From assembly GCF_036241575.1 (NCBI RefSeq), contig NZ_CP108455.1, forward strand, positions 7,237,001 through 7,301,000: a stretch of DNA of 64,000 nt. Direction: 5' to 3'. A program made the translations under genes and the position numbers. The notes below the pieces were generated by a model. That model was not told the DNA's origin, ran no database searches, and saw only the letters and a program-made list of their open reading frames with translations. Shown one piece after another: positions 50,456-59,416 of this stretch; the first letter of the stretch is position 1; each line of letters opens with the position of its first letter. The stretch is from Streptomyces sp. NBC_01267 (GTDB lineage Bacteria > Actinomycetota > Actinomycetes > Streptomycetales > Streptomycetaceae).

Positions 50456-52411
50456 CTACGCGACTTCGGCGCTGACGCTCTGGTTCGGGGCCACGGAGAC
50501 CCTGACATAGCTGTAGGTCTTTCCGTTCACCCTCTTGGTATGGGCAGCCCGCTTCTTGCCGTCGATCTTGATCACGGGGTGTTTGCCCGGGAACTGGGCC
50601 TCCCACGTGTAACTGTCCGAGCCGGTGTCGTTCGTCAGGGTCGACCTGCTCGCCCTGTCGTGGCGCAGGGTGAACGTGTTGCCGCCGACCTTGATGTCCT
50701 TGATCTGCAGCCAGTTCATGCCGGACGGCATGCGGGAGCGGGTGCTGAGGGACTTGGACGGGGCGTCGGGTTCGACGCCCATGAGCCCCTCGACGGTCTG
50801 ACCGAGCAGCGTGTAGGAGACCTCGGGATAGTCGCCGTTGGGACCCTGCTTGCTGACGGGGTGTTGGTCGTTGCGCTTGTCGTAGACGTACCGCATCCAC
50901 TTCCACGCGGTGTCGCTGTGCTCGTAGGCGAAGAAGGTGTCGGGGAGGTAGGAGATCGCCTCGATGTTGTCGGGCTTCCCCTCGCCGCTCGCCTGTTGGT
51001 CGATGTAGTCGAGGTAGGCGTCGGTGCGCGCACCCGGTTCCATGATCTGCTTCATCGGCATGAACCAGCTGTTCTCCTTGCCCCAGCCCGTGACCGGCTC
51101 CCCGTCCGTGGTGTAGGCGCGGATCATGGATTCCCCGGAACCAGTGCCGCTCCAGGTGGAGTTGAAGTACGACTTGAGCTTGTCGGCCTTCTTCCGGAAC
51201 TCCTCGGCCAGGCTGCCGTCACCCTTGCTCCGGGCCAGCGCGGACATCGCCCGGAACGCCTGGTACTGGGCGCCGATGGCGTCGCCCGCTTCGGCGAGCG
51301 GTTCGTCGCCGGCTTCGTTGTAGCTGGCAGCTCCGGCGAATATGCCCTTGCCCGTGCCCTCCGCGACGCCGTTGGGCCTGCCGCCGTCGTGGAGTTCGAT
51401 GAACTCCTTCGTCGCGTGGCGGTAGAAGTCCCAGAGGATGTCGTCGTCGACGTATGCGCTGTCGCCGCTCCACCGGTACGCCTCGTTCGCCTTTTCGACC
51501 AGTTCGAAGGTGGCCGGCACTTCGCGGACGAAGGACGTGGGGCTGTGATAGTCGATGGACAGCTTGGTCTTGTTGTCGAAATTGAAGGACCAGGCCGGGT
51601 AGTAGCCGTGTTCCTCGGTCGCGGACGCGGCGAACGCGCTGAGCATGGCCTTGTTCGCGTCGTGCAGGCCGAGGACCGAGGCGCCGCTGAGCTGGTGGGC
51701 CATGTCGCGTGAGTAGTAGCCGCTGCGATGGGCGTAGCCCGCCCAGTAGGAGGGGCCGTAGGTGCCCGTACCGGTTCCGGCGCTGTTGTTCTCGTCGACG
51801 TTGAGCGGCCCGTTCGTGCCGGGCTGCTGTACCCAGCTGTTGGCCTTGCGCTTCGCCCAGTTGAACATCTCGACGATCTCTGGATCGGAGGACGAGACCA
51901 CGGGGTCGACAGGTGCGGAGGGCGAGACCATGAGGTCGTCGGCGTTGATCCATCCGTTGCCCGACCCGAAGGCGAGCTCCAGCTCGTCGCCGCGCTTCAG
52001 GGAGATCCGGCTGAGGGTGTAGCGGGCGTAGGTGGGCCGCTCGGGCAGGACCACCGAGGCGGCTGTGCTGCCGTTGACGCGTGCGAAGAACGTTCCGGCG
52101 GTGCCACCGGTGGCGATCCAGGCGGAGAAGTCGTACGTCCCGTCACCGGGCACCTTGATCTTCTGCGAGACCTGCTTTCCGTGTCCCGCGTCGAGGTAAG
52201 CCAGCTTCGAGCCACCGTGAGGCTTGTTCGAGGCCACTCCGGCGCCGGATGTGAGGGTCCAGCCGTCGGTTCCCTCCTCGAAGCCGGGGTTCTCGATGGT
52301 GAGGGGTGCGGGAGCTGCCGTGGCGGGTTCCGCGAGGAGCAGGGGCGTCAGCGGGGCGAGGACGGCCAGCGCGGCGATGGTCGCGAGGCGTGTGGGGCGG
52401 GTGCGTCTCAT
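50456..52411 (-). CDS. Secreted (alpha/alpha)6-barrel glycoside hydrolase with N-terminal carbohydrate-binding domain
   Basis: A 651-residue exported protein. Residues 1-33 are a signal peptide (RRTRPTRLATIAALAVLAPL, cut after AEPATAAPA). Residues about 38-165 form a jelly-roll binding module (IENPGFEEGTDGWTLTSG ... INADDLMV). The catalytic part from 170 is an (alpha/alpha)6 toroid: GYAHRSGYYSRDMAHQLSGA, FLYEWSFNFDNK-like AWSFNFDNKTKLSIDYHS, RWSGDSAYVDDDILWDFY and EAISYLPDTFFAYEHSDTAW. It resembles MGH1/GH63 or rhamnosidase-like domains, but I cannot fix a family or substrate. It probably releases oligosaccharides that the divergent ABC system takes up. Confidence 0.82.
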   Translation of the reverse strand: MRRTRPTRLATIAALAVLAPLTPLLLAEPATAAPAPLTIENPGFEEGTDGWTLTSGAGVASNKPHGGSKLAYLDAGHGKQVSQKIKVPGDGTYDFSAWIATGGTAGTFFARVNGSTAASVVLPERPTYARYTLSRISLKRGDELELAFGSGNGWINADDLMVSPSAPVDPVVSSSDPEIVEMFNWAKRKANSWVQQPGTNGPLNVDENNSAGTGTGTYGPSYWAGYAHRSGYYSRDMAHQLSGASVLGLHDANKAMLSAFAASATEEHGYYPAWSFNFDNKTKLSIDYHSPTSFVREVPATFELVEKANEAYRWSGDSAYVDDDILWDFYRHATKEFIELHDGGRPNGVAEGTGKGIFAGAASYNEAGDEPLAEAGDAIGAQYQAFRAMSALARSKGDGSLAEEFRKKADKLKSYFNSTWSGTGSGESMIRAYTTDGEPVTGWGKENSWFMPMKQIMEPGARTDAYLDYIDQQASGEGKPDNIEAISYLPDTFFAYEHSDTAWKWMRYVYDKRNDQHPVSKQGPNGDYPEVSYTLLGQTVEGLMGVEPDAPSKSLSTRSRMPSGMNWLQIKDIKVGGNTFTLRHDRASRSTLTNDTGSDSYTWEAQFPGKHPVIKIDGKKRAAHTKRVNGKTYSYVRVSVAPNQSVSAEVA

Positions 52412-52473
52412 GGCGGACTCACTCCAGAGCGGTGGAGGACGGATGCCTGGAAGCTAGCCCTCCAACCCACCCG

Positions 52474-52501
52474 CTTTCAAGCGCCGTACAGACATTGAAA
52501 G
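52474..52501. promoter_or_regulatory. LacI-type operator candidate between divergent galactoside genes
   Basis: CTTTCAA (52474-52480) and TTGAAAG (52495-52501) are inverted repeats centred 21 bases apart, and CTTGCAAGCG, a LacI-like half-site, lies downstream near 52542. They are in the 216-base divergent gap before the binding-protein gene. The LacI-type protein at 57543-58583 is the natural binder (inference). Confidence 0.5.
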
Positions 52502-52627
52502 AAAACCAAGCAGAAAAATTTCATAGATGTCTTGCAAGCGTATGTGGCGCATGGCTAACTTCCCTACGTCGGCCGCTCTTCTGTCGTGAGGAGTGGGTGT
52601 TCGAGCCGCATACAGAGGTGGTCGCGC

Positions 52628-53965
52628 ATGAACGTGAGTCGTCGCAGAGTGATGGGGCTTGGCGGGGCTCTCGCCGCGAGTGCCGGGTTGGGCGGGCTGA
52701 CCGGTTGCTCGTCCGGCGCGAGGTCCGGCTCGGCCGGGAACCCCGCGAAAGGTGACATCACGGTATGGAGCTGGGCAGGGCCGGCCGCTGAGATGCGGGC
52801 GCTGGTGCCGAAGTTCAACAAGCTGTACCCGGGCATCGAGGTCACGGTCCAGGACATCGGCAATCCGGCCATCTGGGACAAGATCACTACCTCGATGGCG
52901 GCGAACGGCGCTGGGCTCGCGGACGTCCTGCACATCGGCGTCGACTACCTTCCCGCGTACACGGACCGATTCCCCGGGCAGCTCGCGGACCTCAGCCGAC
53001 TCGGCGCCGGGAAGTACCGGACAGCCTTCGCCGACGGTCTGTGGGGGACGGTCTCACGGGATGGCTCGCGCGTTGACGCCCTGCCCTGGGAGGCCAATTC
53101 GGGAGGCTTCTACTACCGTGCCGACGTCTTCGAGGACGCCGGTGTGGACGCGGACGCGCTCGACACCTGGGACGACGTCGTCGAGGCGGGCTTGAAGATC
53201 AAGAAGAAGACCGGCAAGTACCTGCTCGGTATCGACAAGCCCGCCTCTCAACAGGACTCGGCGAACCTCTTCCAACTGCTGCTCCAGTTGCAGGGCACCA
53301 TGTACTTCAATCTCGACGGCGACATCATGGTCAGCTCGCCCGAAGCCGTCAGAGCCATGACGCTCATCAAGAAGATGAACGATGCCGGCTTGGTGAACGA
53401 CATCTCCGGTGGGTGGAACGCCCTGATCACCTCGATCAAGAGTGGCACTGCTGCGGTACTGCCCTGGCCGACCTGGTTCGGCGGTGTCATCGAGGACAGC
53501 GTTCCGGACCAGGCCGGGCTCTGGCGTGTGCGCCTTCCGCCGGCTGTTCGGCGCGGCGGCACCAACGCCGCCACCGTGAACTCCACCCACCTCGCCATCT
53601 CGGGCACCAGCCACCATCAGGCCGCGGCCTGGAAGTTCGTCGAGTTCGTCCTCACCCGTCCGCAGTCCCAGGTCCAGATCTACAAGGCCAAGGGCATCGC
53701 GCCGGCCCTGATGGGGGCGTACGAGGACCCCGTCTTCCATCAACCGTCGAAATTCTTCAGCGGTCAGCACAAGGGCGAGGTCTTCCTCAAGGCCCTCAAT
53801 GCCGACTCCCCGGCCTTCAACTACACGTCCGACTACGCGCGGGCGCTCAAGGCGGTCACCGACGCACAGACCAGGGTTCTGCTCCGAGGGGCCGACCCGG
53901 CCACCGAACTGCGCGGAGCCGCCGACCAGCTCGCCGCGCAGACCGCACGCAAGGTGGCCCGATGA
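52628..53965 (+). CDS. Extracellular sugar-binding lipoprotein
   Basis: A 445-residue binding protein starting at an ATG with AGGTGG six bases before. The signal is MNVSRRRVMGLGGALAASAG, twin-Arg-like, ending at the lipobox GLTGCSSG. The mature domain has ITVWSWAGPAAEMRALVPKFN, VDALPWEANSGGFYYRADVF and VNSTHLAISGTSHHQAAAWKFVEF. First gene of a plus-strand operon with two permeases, a GH36-like enzyme and a LacI repressor. By context it binds an alpha-galactoside such as melibiose or raffinose. Confidence 0.93.
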   Translation: MNVSRRRVMGLGGALAASAGLGGLTGCSSGARSGSAGNPAKGDITVWSWAGPAAEMRALVPKFNKLYPGIEVTVQDIGNPAIWDKITTSMAANGAGLADVLHIGVDYLPAYTDRFPGQLADLSRLGAGKYRTAFADGLWGTVSRDGSRVDALPWEANSGGFYYRADVFEDAGVDADALDTWDDVVEAGLKIKKKTGKYLLGIDKPASQQDSANLFQLLLQLQGTMYFNLDGDIMVSSPEAVRAMTLIKKMNDAGLVNDISGGWNALITSIKSGTAAVLPWPTWFGGVIEDSVPDQAGLWRVRLPPAVRRGGTNAATVNSTHLAISGTSHHQAAAWKFVEFVLTRPQSQVQIYKAKGIAPALMGAYEDPVFHQPSKFFSGQHKGEVFLKALNADSPAFNYTSDYARALKAVTDAQTRVLLRGADPATELRGAADQLAAQTARKVAR

Positions 53966-54891
53966 CCACGACCGTCACCAAGACACGTCCCGCGCCGGCA
54001 CCGCAGGGAAAGGGGCCGAGGCCACGGTCGCGTCTGACCGCGCGCCGTCTCGCGCCGTACGCCTTCGTGTTTCCCGCCGCGCTTCTGTTCGCCGTGTTCA
54101 AGCTCTACCCCATCGGCTGGTCCTTCGTCCTCAGCCTCTTCAAGTCGGTCGACGGGGTCGACACCTATGTCGGCTTCGACAACTACGGGCGCCTGTTCCG
54201 CGATCCGCTCTTCTGGACCGCCCTGAAGAACACAGGAACCATCCTGTTGATCCAGGTGCCGGTGATGCTTGCCCTCTCCACCGGCCTGGCCGTCGCACTC
54301 AACTCCGCCTTCCTGCGGGCGCGTGCGATCTTCCGTCTCGGATTCTTCCTGCCGATGGTCACCGGCCTCGTCGCCTACGGGGTCATCTTCTCCGTACTTC
54401 TCAACCAGCAGTACGGGCTGGTCAATTGGCTGCTGTCGAACGTCGGCATAGGCGAGGTTCCATGGCTCACCGACCCGCTGTGGGCGCAGATCTCCCTCGG
54501 CCTGGTACTGACCTGGCACTACACCGGCTACAACGCGGTCATTCTGCTCGCGAGACTGCAGACGATCCCGGGTGAGCTCTACGATGCCGCCTCGGTCGAC
54601 GGCGCGGGTGCGTGGAAGTCCTTCCGTCACGTGACGCTCCCGGGGCTGAGGCCGGCGATCCTGCTGACCACGGTGCTCTCCACCATCGGCACCCTGCAGA
54701 TCTTCGACGAGCCGTTCATCCTGACCGGAGGCGGTCCGGACAACGCCACGCTCACCATCGGCGTGTACCTGTACCAGAATGCCTTCACCTACTTCGACTT
54801 CGGCTACGCCTCGGCCATCGCCTACGTGCTCGCCGTGCTCATCGGAGTGCTCGGCCTGATCCAGTTCCGGGTCCTGGGAGACAAGTCATGA
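53962..54891 (+). CDS. Carbohydrate ABC transporter permease (MalF-like)
   Basis: A 309-residue membrane protein, ATG in the stop of the binding protein. Six membrane segments start PYAFVFPAALLFAVFKLYPIGWSF. The EAA loop is GELYDAASVDGAGAWKSFRHVTLPGLRPA and EPFILTGGGPDNATLTIGVYLYQNAF is typical for the family. It pairs with the next permease. Confidence 0.93.
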   Translation: MTTTVTKTRPAPAPQGKGPRPRSRLTARRLAPYAFVFPAALLFAVFKLYPIGWSFVLSLFKSVDGVDTYVGFDNYGRLFRDPLFWTALKNTGTILLIQVPVMLALSTGLAVALNSAFLRARAIFRLGFFLPMVTGLVAYGVIFSVLLNQQYGLVNWLLSNVGIGEVPWLTDPLWAQISLGLVLTWHYTGYNAVILLARLQTIPGELYDAASVDGAGAWKSFRHVTLPGLRPAILLTTVLSTIGTLQIFDEPFILTGGGPDNATLTIGVYLYQNAFTYFDFGYASAIAYVLAVLIGVLGLIQFRVLGDKS

Positions 54892-55760
54892 AGCAACCCT
54901 CCAGTGGTGCCGTCCTGCCCTTGAGGGCCCGTGCCCGGCGCCGTTCCGCAGGCAACAGCATCCTGCTCACTTCGGGGCTCGCGATAGCCCTTGCCGCCGT
55001 GCTCATTCCCTTCTACTGGCTCGTCATCGCCAGCACCCACAGCTCCGCCGAGATCTTCGGCTCGCCGCCACCGCTGGTGCCCGGTGACCACTTGGGTGAG
55101 AACCTCTCCAGCCTCCAGGAGACGGCATCCTTCGGGCAGGTCGTGCTCAACTCTCTGCTCATCGCGGTCATCTACACCGTCTGTGCGGGCCTCGTGTGCA
55201 CCTTGGCCGGTTACGCCTTCGCCAAGTACCGCTTCAAGGGCAGCAACTGGATGTTCGGTCTGCTGATGCTGGGACTGGTCATCCCCAGTCAGGTCACCCT
55301 GGTCCCGCTGTTCAAGATGATGGCGGAGTGGGAGTGGCTCAACACCTACCAGGCCGTGATCATGCCCAACCTGGCACTGCCCTTCGGGATCTTCCTGATG
55401 CGCCAGTCGATGGCCGCTCTCCCCGACGAACTCCTCGACTCGGGACGAATGGACGGCTGCGGAGAGTTCCGGCTCTTCCTGCGGGTCGTCCTGCCGCCCA
55501 TGAAGCCATCCCTGGCCGCCCTGGCCATCTTCCTCTTCCTCTTCCAGTGGAACGACTTCATCTGGCCGCTGATCGTCCTCCGCGACAACGCCTCCTTCAC
55601 GATCCCCGTCGCACTCTCCGCGCTGCAGGGAGTGAACGACACCGACTACGGCGCCATCCTCACCGGAACCGCCATCGCCGCCATCCCCATGGCACTCGTC
55701 TTCCTGGCCCTTCAACGCCACTTCGTCTCCGGCCTGCTCGCCGGAGCCGTCAAGGAGTGA
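54888..55760 (+). CDS. Carbohydrate ABC transporter permease (MalG-like)
   Basis: A 290-residue membrane protein, ATGA overlap with the previous gene. Six membrane segments begin ILLTSGLAIALAAVLIPFYWLVIAS. The ATPase-contact loop is DELLDSGRMDGCGEFRLFLRVVLPPMKPS, with GRMDGCG in place of the usual AxxDGA, and the protein ends HFVSGLLAGAVKE. No ATPase gene follows; a shared MsiK-type ATPase is expected. Confidence 0.93.
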   Translation: MKQPSSGAVLPLRARARRRSAGNSILLTSGLAIALAAVLIPFYWLVIASTHSSAEIFGSPPPLVPGDHLGENLSSLQETASFGQVVLNSLLIAVIYTVCAGLVCTLAGYAFAKYRFKGSNWMFGLLMLGLVIPSQVTLVPLFKMMAEWEWLNTYQAVIMPNLALPFGIFLMRQSMAALPDELLDSGRMDGCGEFRLFLRVVLPPMKPSLAALAIFLFLFQWNDFIWPLIVLRDNASFTIPVALSALQGVNDTDYGAILTGTAIAAIPMALVFLALQRHFVSGLLAGAVKE

Positions 55761-55762
55761 AT

Positions 55763-57520
55763 GTGAGCACCCTGTCCTCCGAGGCCGTCACCACAGCCGA
55801 ACTGGCCCCGGCCCCCTTCGTGCCGCTGCTCGACACGGTGGAGATGGCGGTTGTCGCCGACGGCGCGGAACCCGCCTGGACCCTGTCCGAGGTCCCCGGC
55901 GGCCTGCGCATGCTGCAGATCGAAGCCCCTGACACCGCGGTCGAGGTACGGCTGTCGGTCCCTCTCGGTGACACCGCCGGATACTGGCACCCCAAGGCCA
56001 ACTGGAGCCGCACCCTGGTCGCCGACTGGGAAGGACGGTCCAAGGTCAGCCTCATCGACGGGCTGGCCGCCGGGTGCCTCTACGACTACACCGGCGCCAC
56101 CCTCCTCACCTTCGCCGCCGCCGATCCGGTGCCGGACGTCGCGCTGCGCTTCGGAGTGTCCGAGGAGAACGACACCCACGTGGTGCACCTCCAGCTTCCG
56201 CCTTCCGCCGCACCGCACCGCTTCCTCTTCGTGCCCCGCAGCCCGTCGGTGGCATCGGCCATGAGCGTGCTGCGCGATTGGTACACGACGGAGATGCCGG
56301 CGCCCCTGCCCGTTCCGGAGGCGGCCCGGCTGCCCTTGTACTGCACCTGGTACGCCTTCAACCAGCAGATCGACGCGGCCCAGGTCGAGCGGCAGGCCGA
56401 ACTCGCCGTGGACATGGGCTTCGGCACACTGATCGTGGACGACGGCTGGCAGCGTTTCGGCACCGGCCGCGGCTATGCGGGAGCGGGGGACTGGACCCCG
56501 GACACCGACACGTTCCCCGACTTCGCCGGCCATGTCGCACGCGTACGCCGCAGTGGACTGCGCTACATGATCTGGGTCGCACCCCTGCTCCTGGGCCCCC
56601 AGGCGGAGTGCCACGAGACATGGGCCCCGTTCGCCCCCGCCGACTCCGGTGTGCCCGGAGCCCATGTCCTCGATCCCCGCCACCCGGAAGTGCGTACCCA
56701 CGTCGTCCGCACATGCCTGCGTCTGGTGCGTGACTACGGCCTGGACGGCCTCAAGGTCGACTTCCTGAACGAGGCCATGGTCTACGCCGGCGATGGGCGC
56801 GGTGACGTCGGGCAGGCCCTGCTGCTCCTGCTCACCGAACTGCGCGACGCGCTGCTCACCGAACGCACCGACCTGCTGCTGGAGTTGCGCCAGCCCTACG
56901 TCGGCCCCGGCATGGCGGCTTTCGGCAACATGCTCAGGTCCTTCGACTGCCCGGCCGACTCCACGGCCAACCGCGTCCGCACGATCGACACCTCCCTGCT
57001 GGCCGTAGGAGGTGTCGTCCACTCCGACCCTCTGATGTGGGACACCTCCGGCCCGGTCGAGGCGGCTGCGCGGCAGCTCATCGGCGCCTTGCACGCGGTG
57101 CCGCAGGTCTCCGTCCGCCTCGACGCACTCAGCGCGGAGCAGGCTGACGCGGTCCGCTTCTGGCTGGGCCAATGGCGCCGACTGCGCCCCCAGTTGCTCG
57201 ACGGGACAGTCGAACCCGGGCGTCCCGACGGCCTCTACACGCTGGTCCGGTCGGAGTCCGACGGCGTGATCGTGCTGTCCGTGCACGACGAACGTGCCGT
57301 TTCCGTGCTGCCCGCCACCCACCGGGAAACAGTCCTGGTCAACGCCACGGCCGCGAACCGTGTAGTCGTCGATGTGCAGGACACGGGAGCACAGGTGGAG
57401 GTCGATGTCCGCGGTCCGGACGGACGTATCATCGAGCGGACCCAGATGTCGCTCGTACCCGGCCTGCACAGCATTCCGGTCCCGACGATGGGTCTGGCTC
57501 TGCTGACGAAGACCTCGTGA
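55763..57520 (+). CDS. Alpha-galactosidase, GH36/melibiase-like
   Basis: A 585-residue cytoplasmic enzyme. I chose the GTG at 55763, five bases after AAGGAG; a GTG six bases upstream overlaps the permease stop. The N-terminal 160 residues are beta-rich; the barrel has LYCTWYAFNQQIDAAQVERQ, GFGTLIVDDGWQRFGTG, YMIWVAPLLLGPQAEC, the nucleophile in GLDGLKVDFLNEAMVY (near residue 331), and HSDPLMWDTSGPVEAAARQL with the probable acid/base Asp. It differs clearly from the larger GH36 at 47980-50154, so the locus holds two unlike enzymes for related sugars. It would cleave the galactoside brought in by the adjacent transporter. Confidence 0.88.
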   Translation: MSTLSSEAVTTAELAPAPFVPLLDTVEMAVVADGAEPAWTLSEVPGGLRMLQIEAPDTAVEVRLSVPLGDTAGYWHPKANWSRTLVADWEGRSKVSLIDGLAAGCLYDYTGATLLTFAAADPVPDVALRFGVSEENDTHVVHLQLPPSAAPHRFLFVPRSPSVASAMSVLRDWYTTEMPAPLPVPEAARLPLYCTWYAFNQQIDAAQVERQAELAVDMGFGTLIVDDGWQRFGTGRGYAGAGDWTPDTDTFPDFAGHVARVRRSGLRYMIWVAPLLLGPQAECHETWAPFAPADSGVPGAHVLDPRHPEVRTHVVRTCLRLVRDYGLDGLKVDFLNEAMVYAGDGRGDVGQALLLLLTELRDALLTERTDLLLELRQPYVGPGMAAFGNMLRSFDCPADSTANRVRTIDTSLLAVGGVVHSDPLMWDTSGPVEAAARQLIGALHAVPQVSVRLDALSAEQADAVRFWLGQWRRLRPQLLDGTVEPGRPDGLYTLVRSESDGVIVLSVHDERAVSVLPATHRETVLVNATAANRVVVDVQDTGAQVEVDVRGPDGRIIERTQMSLVPGLHSIPVPTMGLALLTKTS

Positions 57521-57542
57521 CCTGTCACGGGAGAGGGAGAGA

Positions 57543-58583
57543 ATGAAGGTCGGCATCGTTGAGATCGCGGCCCGTGCGGGAGTGAGCGAGGCGACAGTCA
57601 GCCGGGTCATCAACCGTCGCCAGGGAGTGGCGAAGAAAACCAGGGACGCGGTCGAGGCGGCCATGACGGAACTCGGCTACGAGCGCGTGGTGGAGGGACA
57701 GCTCGTCGCAGTGATCACCGAGCATGTCTCCAACCCCTTCTTCGCCGATCTCGCCGAGCGCATCGAGGCGTTCCTCGCGCCCCACGGCCTCAAGACGGTG
57801 CTCTGCCCCGCCTTTCCCGGTGGCGTCCAGGAACGGGACTTCATCGCGTCGATCATCGACAAAGGCATCGCCGCGGTGGTGTACCTCTCCTCCTCCAACA
57901 CGGTGGAAGGCGCCGACACCGAGGCGTACGGGATGCTGCGCGCCAGGCGCATCCCTTACCTCGGTATCAACGGGGGGTTCGCCGACAAGGTGCCGGCCCC
58001 CGTCTACTCCACCGATGACGCCCTGGCCGCCGAGCTGGCCGTCGATCATCTGTACCGGCTCGGCCACCGTGCCATCGGCATGGCCTCCGGTCCGCTGGGC
58101 AACCACCCGGCCGACCGGAGAGTGCGGGGGTTCCTCGATGCGATGGAGCAGCGGGGGAGCAAGGATGCCGAAAGCTGGGTGATGCGGCAGTCCTACTCGG
58201 TCGAGGGCGGTCAGGCGGCAGCACAGGCGCTGCTTCAACTCGGTGCCACCGCCATCGTCGCCGCCAGTGACTACATGGCGTTGGGCGCGATCCGGGGGAT
58301 TCGCCGTCAGGGGTACACGGTGCCCCACGACGTCTCCGTCGTCGGATACGACGGCTCCATGATCACCGAATTCGTCGACCCTCCGCTGACGACCGTTCGC
58401 CAGCCGGGTGAACGACTCGCTCTCGAGGTCGGCCGGAGCGTCCTGTCGCTGGTCAGCGGTCGCGACGTACCCACCGGCGAACTCCTCTTCGACCCTGAAC
58501 TGGTCATCCGGAGCACGACCGGGCCGCCGCCGCACGGTACAGCGGTCGGCCGGAGTCGTGAGGAAACGCTGCGCGGAACGTGA
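57543..58583 (+). CDS. LacI family transcriptional regulator
   Basis: A 346-residue repressor. The DNA-binding domain opens MKVGIVEIAARAGVSEATVSRVINRR with the hinge helix near 45-55 (TELGYERV), and the sensor domain contains VSNPFFADLAERIEAFL, GIAAVVYLSSSN, VDHLYRLGHRAIGMASG, MALGAIRGIRRQGYTVPHDVSVVGYDG and PLTTVRQPG. Typical length. It follows the galactosidase gene by 22 bases, in the operon it should control. The operator at 52474-52501 is a likely target; sugar release would come from galactose or the galactoside. Confidence 0.92.
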   Translation: MKVGIVEIAARAGVSEATVSRVINRRQGVAKKTRDAVEAAMTELGYERVVEGQLVAVITEHVSNPFFADLAERIEAFLAPHGLKTVLCPAFPGGVQERDFIASIIDKGIAAVVYLSSSNTVEGADTEAYGMLRARRIPYLGINGGFADKVPAPVYSTDDALAAELAVDHLYRLGHRAIGMASGPLGNHPADRRVRGFLDAMEQRGSKDAESWVMRQSYSVEGGQAAAQALLQLGATAIVAASDYMALGAIRGIRRQGYTVPHDVSVVGYDGSMITEFVDPPLTTVRQPGERLALEVGRSVLSLVSGRDVPTGELLFDPELVIRSTTGPPPHGTAVGRSREETLRGT

Positions 58584-58930
58584 GTCCCTTGCGGCGCCTG
58601 ATCGCCGGCTCGGCCCTCGACCCCGTGCCGTGACCGGCCGGCTGTGTGCGCTCGCGCGGCTTCGCTCGGCGCCGGCGTCGTCGTCACGCCGGGACGGGTG
58701 CAAGCCGTTCATGAACAGCCGCCGACCCCCCTGGCGGGTCGAACAGCAACTGCACCCGGCCGTCGTGCACGGCCAAGGACCGCCGCCGATCGTGCTCGCC
58801 GCCGGGCGGCGGGGCGATGGGCTCGCTCGACCAGGACGAGCTGCACGCTGTCGGAAGTGGCCGCGATTGCGTGAGTGATGCGTGAGTGGACTGAACGGCA
58901 CTTGTTGGACCGGGTGTCACGGCGTCGAGG

Positions 58931-58972
58931 GTCAATAGGCGTAGGTCTCGGGTTCGAATCCCGAAGGAGGCT
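58931..58972 (+). tRNA. Displaced tRNA 3' end (tRNA-Thr-like), partial, attachment-site scar
   Basis: The segment carries a perfect T-arm: TCGGG (58948-58952), loop TTCGAAT, CCCGA (58960-58964), followed by AGGAGGC and a U as discriminator (58965-58972). The stretch before it (GTCAATAGGCGTAGGTC) resembles the anticodon-stem end and variable loop. No 5' acceptor (GCCTCCT) or D-arm is found upstream, so the gene is incomplete. AGGAGGC plus U fits a tRNA-Thr, but identity is tentative. Such displaced 3' ends mark the boundary left by integrative elements that insert into tRNA genes. Confidence 0.6.
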
Positions 58973-58978
58973 CGGATC

Positions 58979-59011
58979 AGCCCCAGGACTCACTTGCCGT
59001 GACCTGGGGCT
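58979..59011 (+). terminator. Terminator of the displaced tRNA end
   Basis: AGCCCCAGG (58979-58987) pairs with CCTGGGGCT (59003-59011), loop 15 bases, followed by CTTCC. Position just after the tRNA end is that of a native tRNA terminator, so the copied segment includes downstream sequence. Confidence 0.65.
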
Positions 59012-59416
59012 CTTCCATGCCCTTTACCCGAGCGGGTATGCGGCGGCCGAGGTCTGTGCCCTGGGTGGCCGCGGCCTCCTGCCCCCGCCGTCCATGCCCT
59101 GGCAAGTTGGTCTAAGCCGAGGTCCTGGCCCGACCTTCGGCCGCCGTCAGCGAAGCCCCCGATGGTCGAAGCCAGATCACCCGCTCCTTCTGGGGCAGGT
59201 CCTCGCCTCGCTACGGGTGCGCTCTTCGAGGATCACGGTCTGGCACTCGTCGGCCGTACAGGGTGCACAGCAGACGAAGGCGCCATAACCGCACAGAGTG
59301 TGGCGAAGAGGAAATCCATGTCCGATGTCATAACCAAGCTTTGTACTGCCTCGTTCATCTCTCGGGTGCCGGGAAGTCCTTGGCATCGATCATCAAGTTG
59401 GATGGGGAGTTCACAC

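Larger units (their letters stand above)
58584..59416. other. 833-base gap with tRNA scar, no intact gene
   Basis: No gene with a ribosome site and normal composition is seen. The left part (58600-58900) has Arg/Pro-rich open frames only. From about 58931 a tRNA 3' end and terminator occur, and 59012-59416 is low in coding signals. Confidence 0.5.

Noticed and set aside
58895..58972. A complete tRNA gene
   Set aside because: No 5' acceptor strand complementary to AGGAGGC and no D-arm were found in the 80 bases before the T-arm.
58684..58993. Minus-strand frames near the tRNA scar as a truncated integrase
   Set aside because: No catalytic Arg-His-Arg-Tyr pattern or integrase-like sequence could be read; the frames are Arg/Pro-rich.
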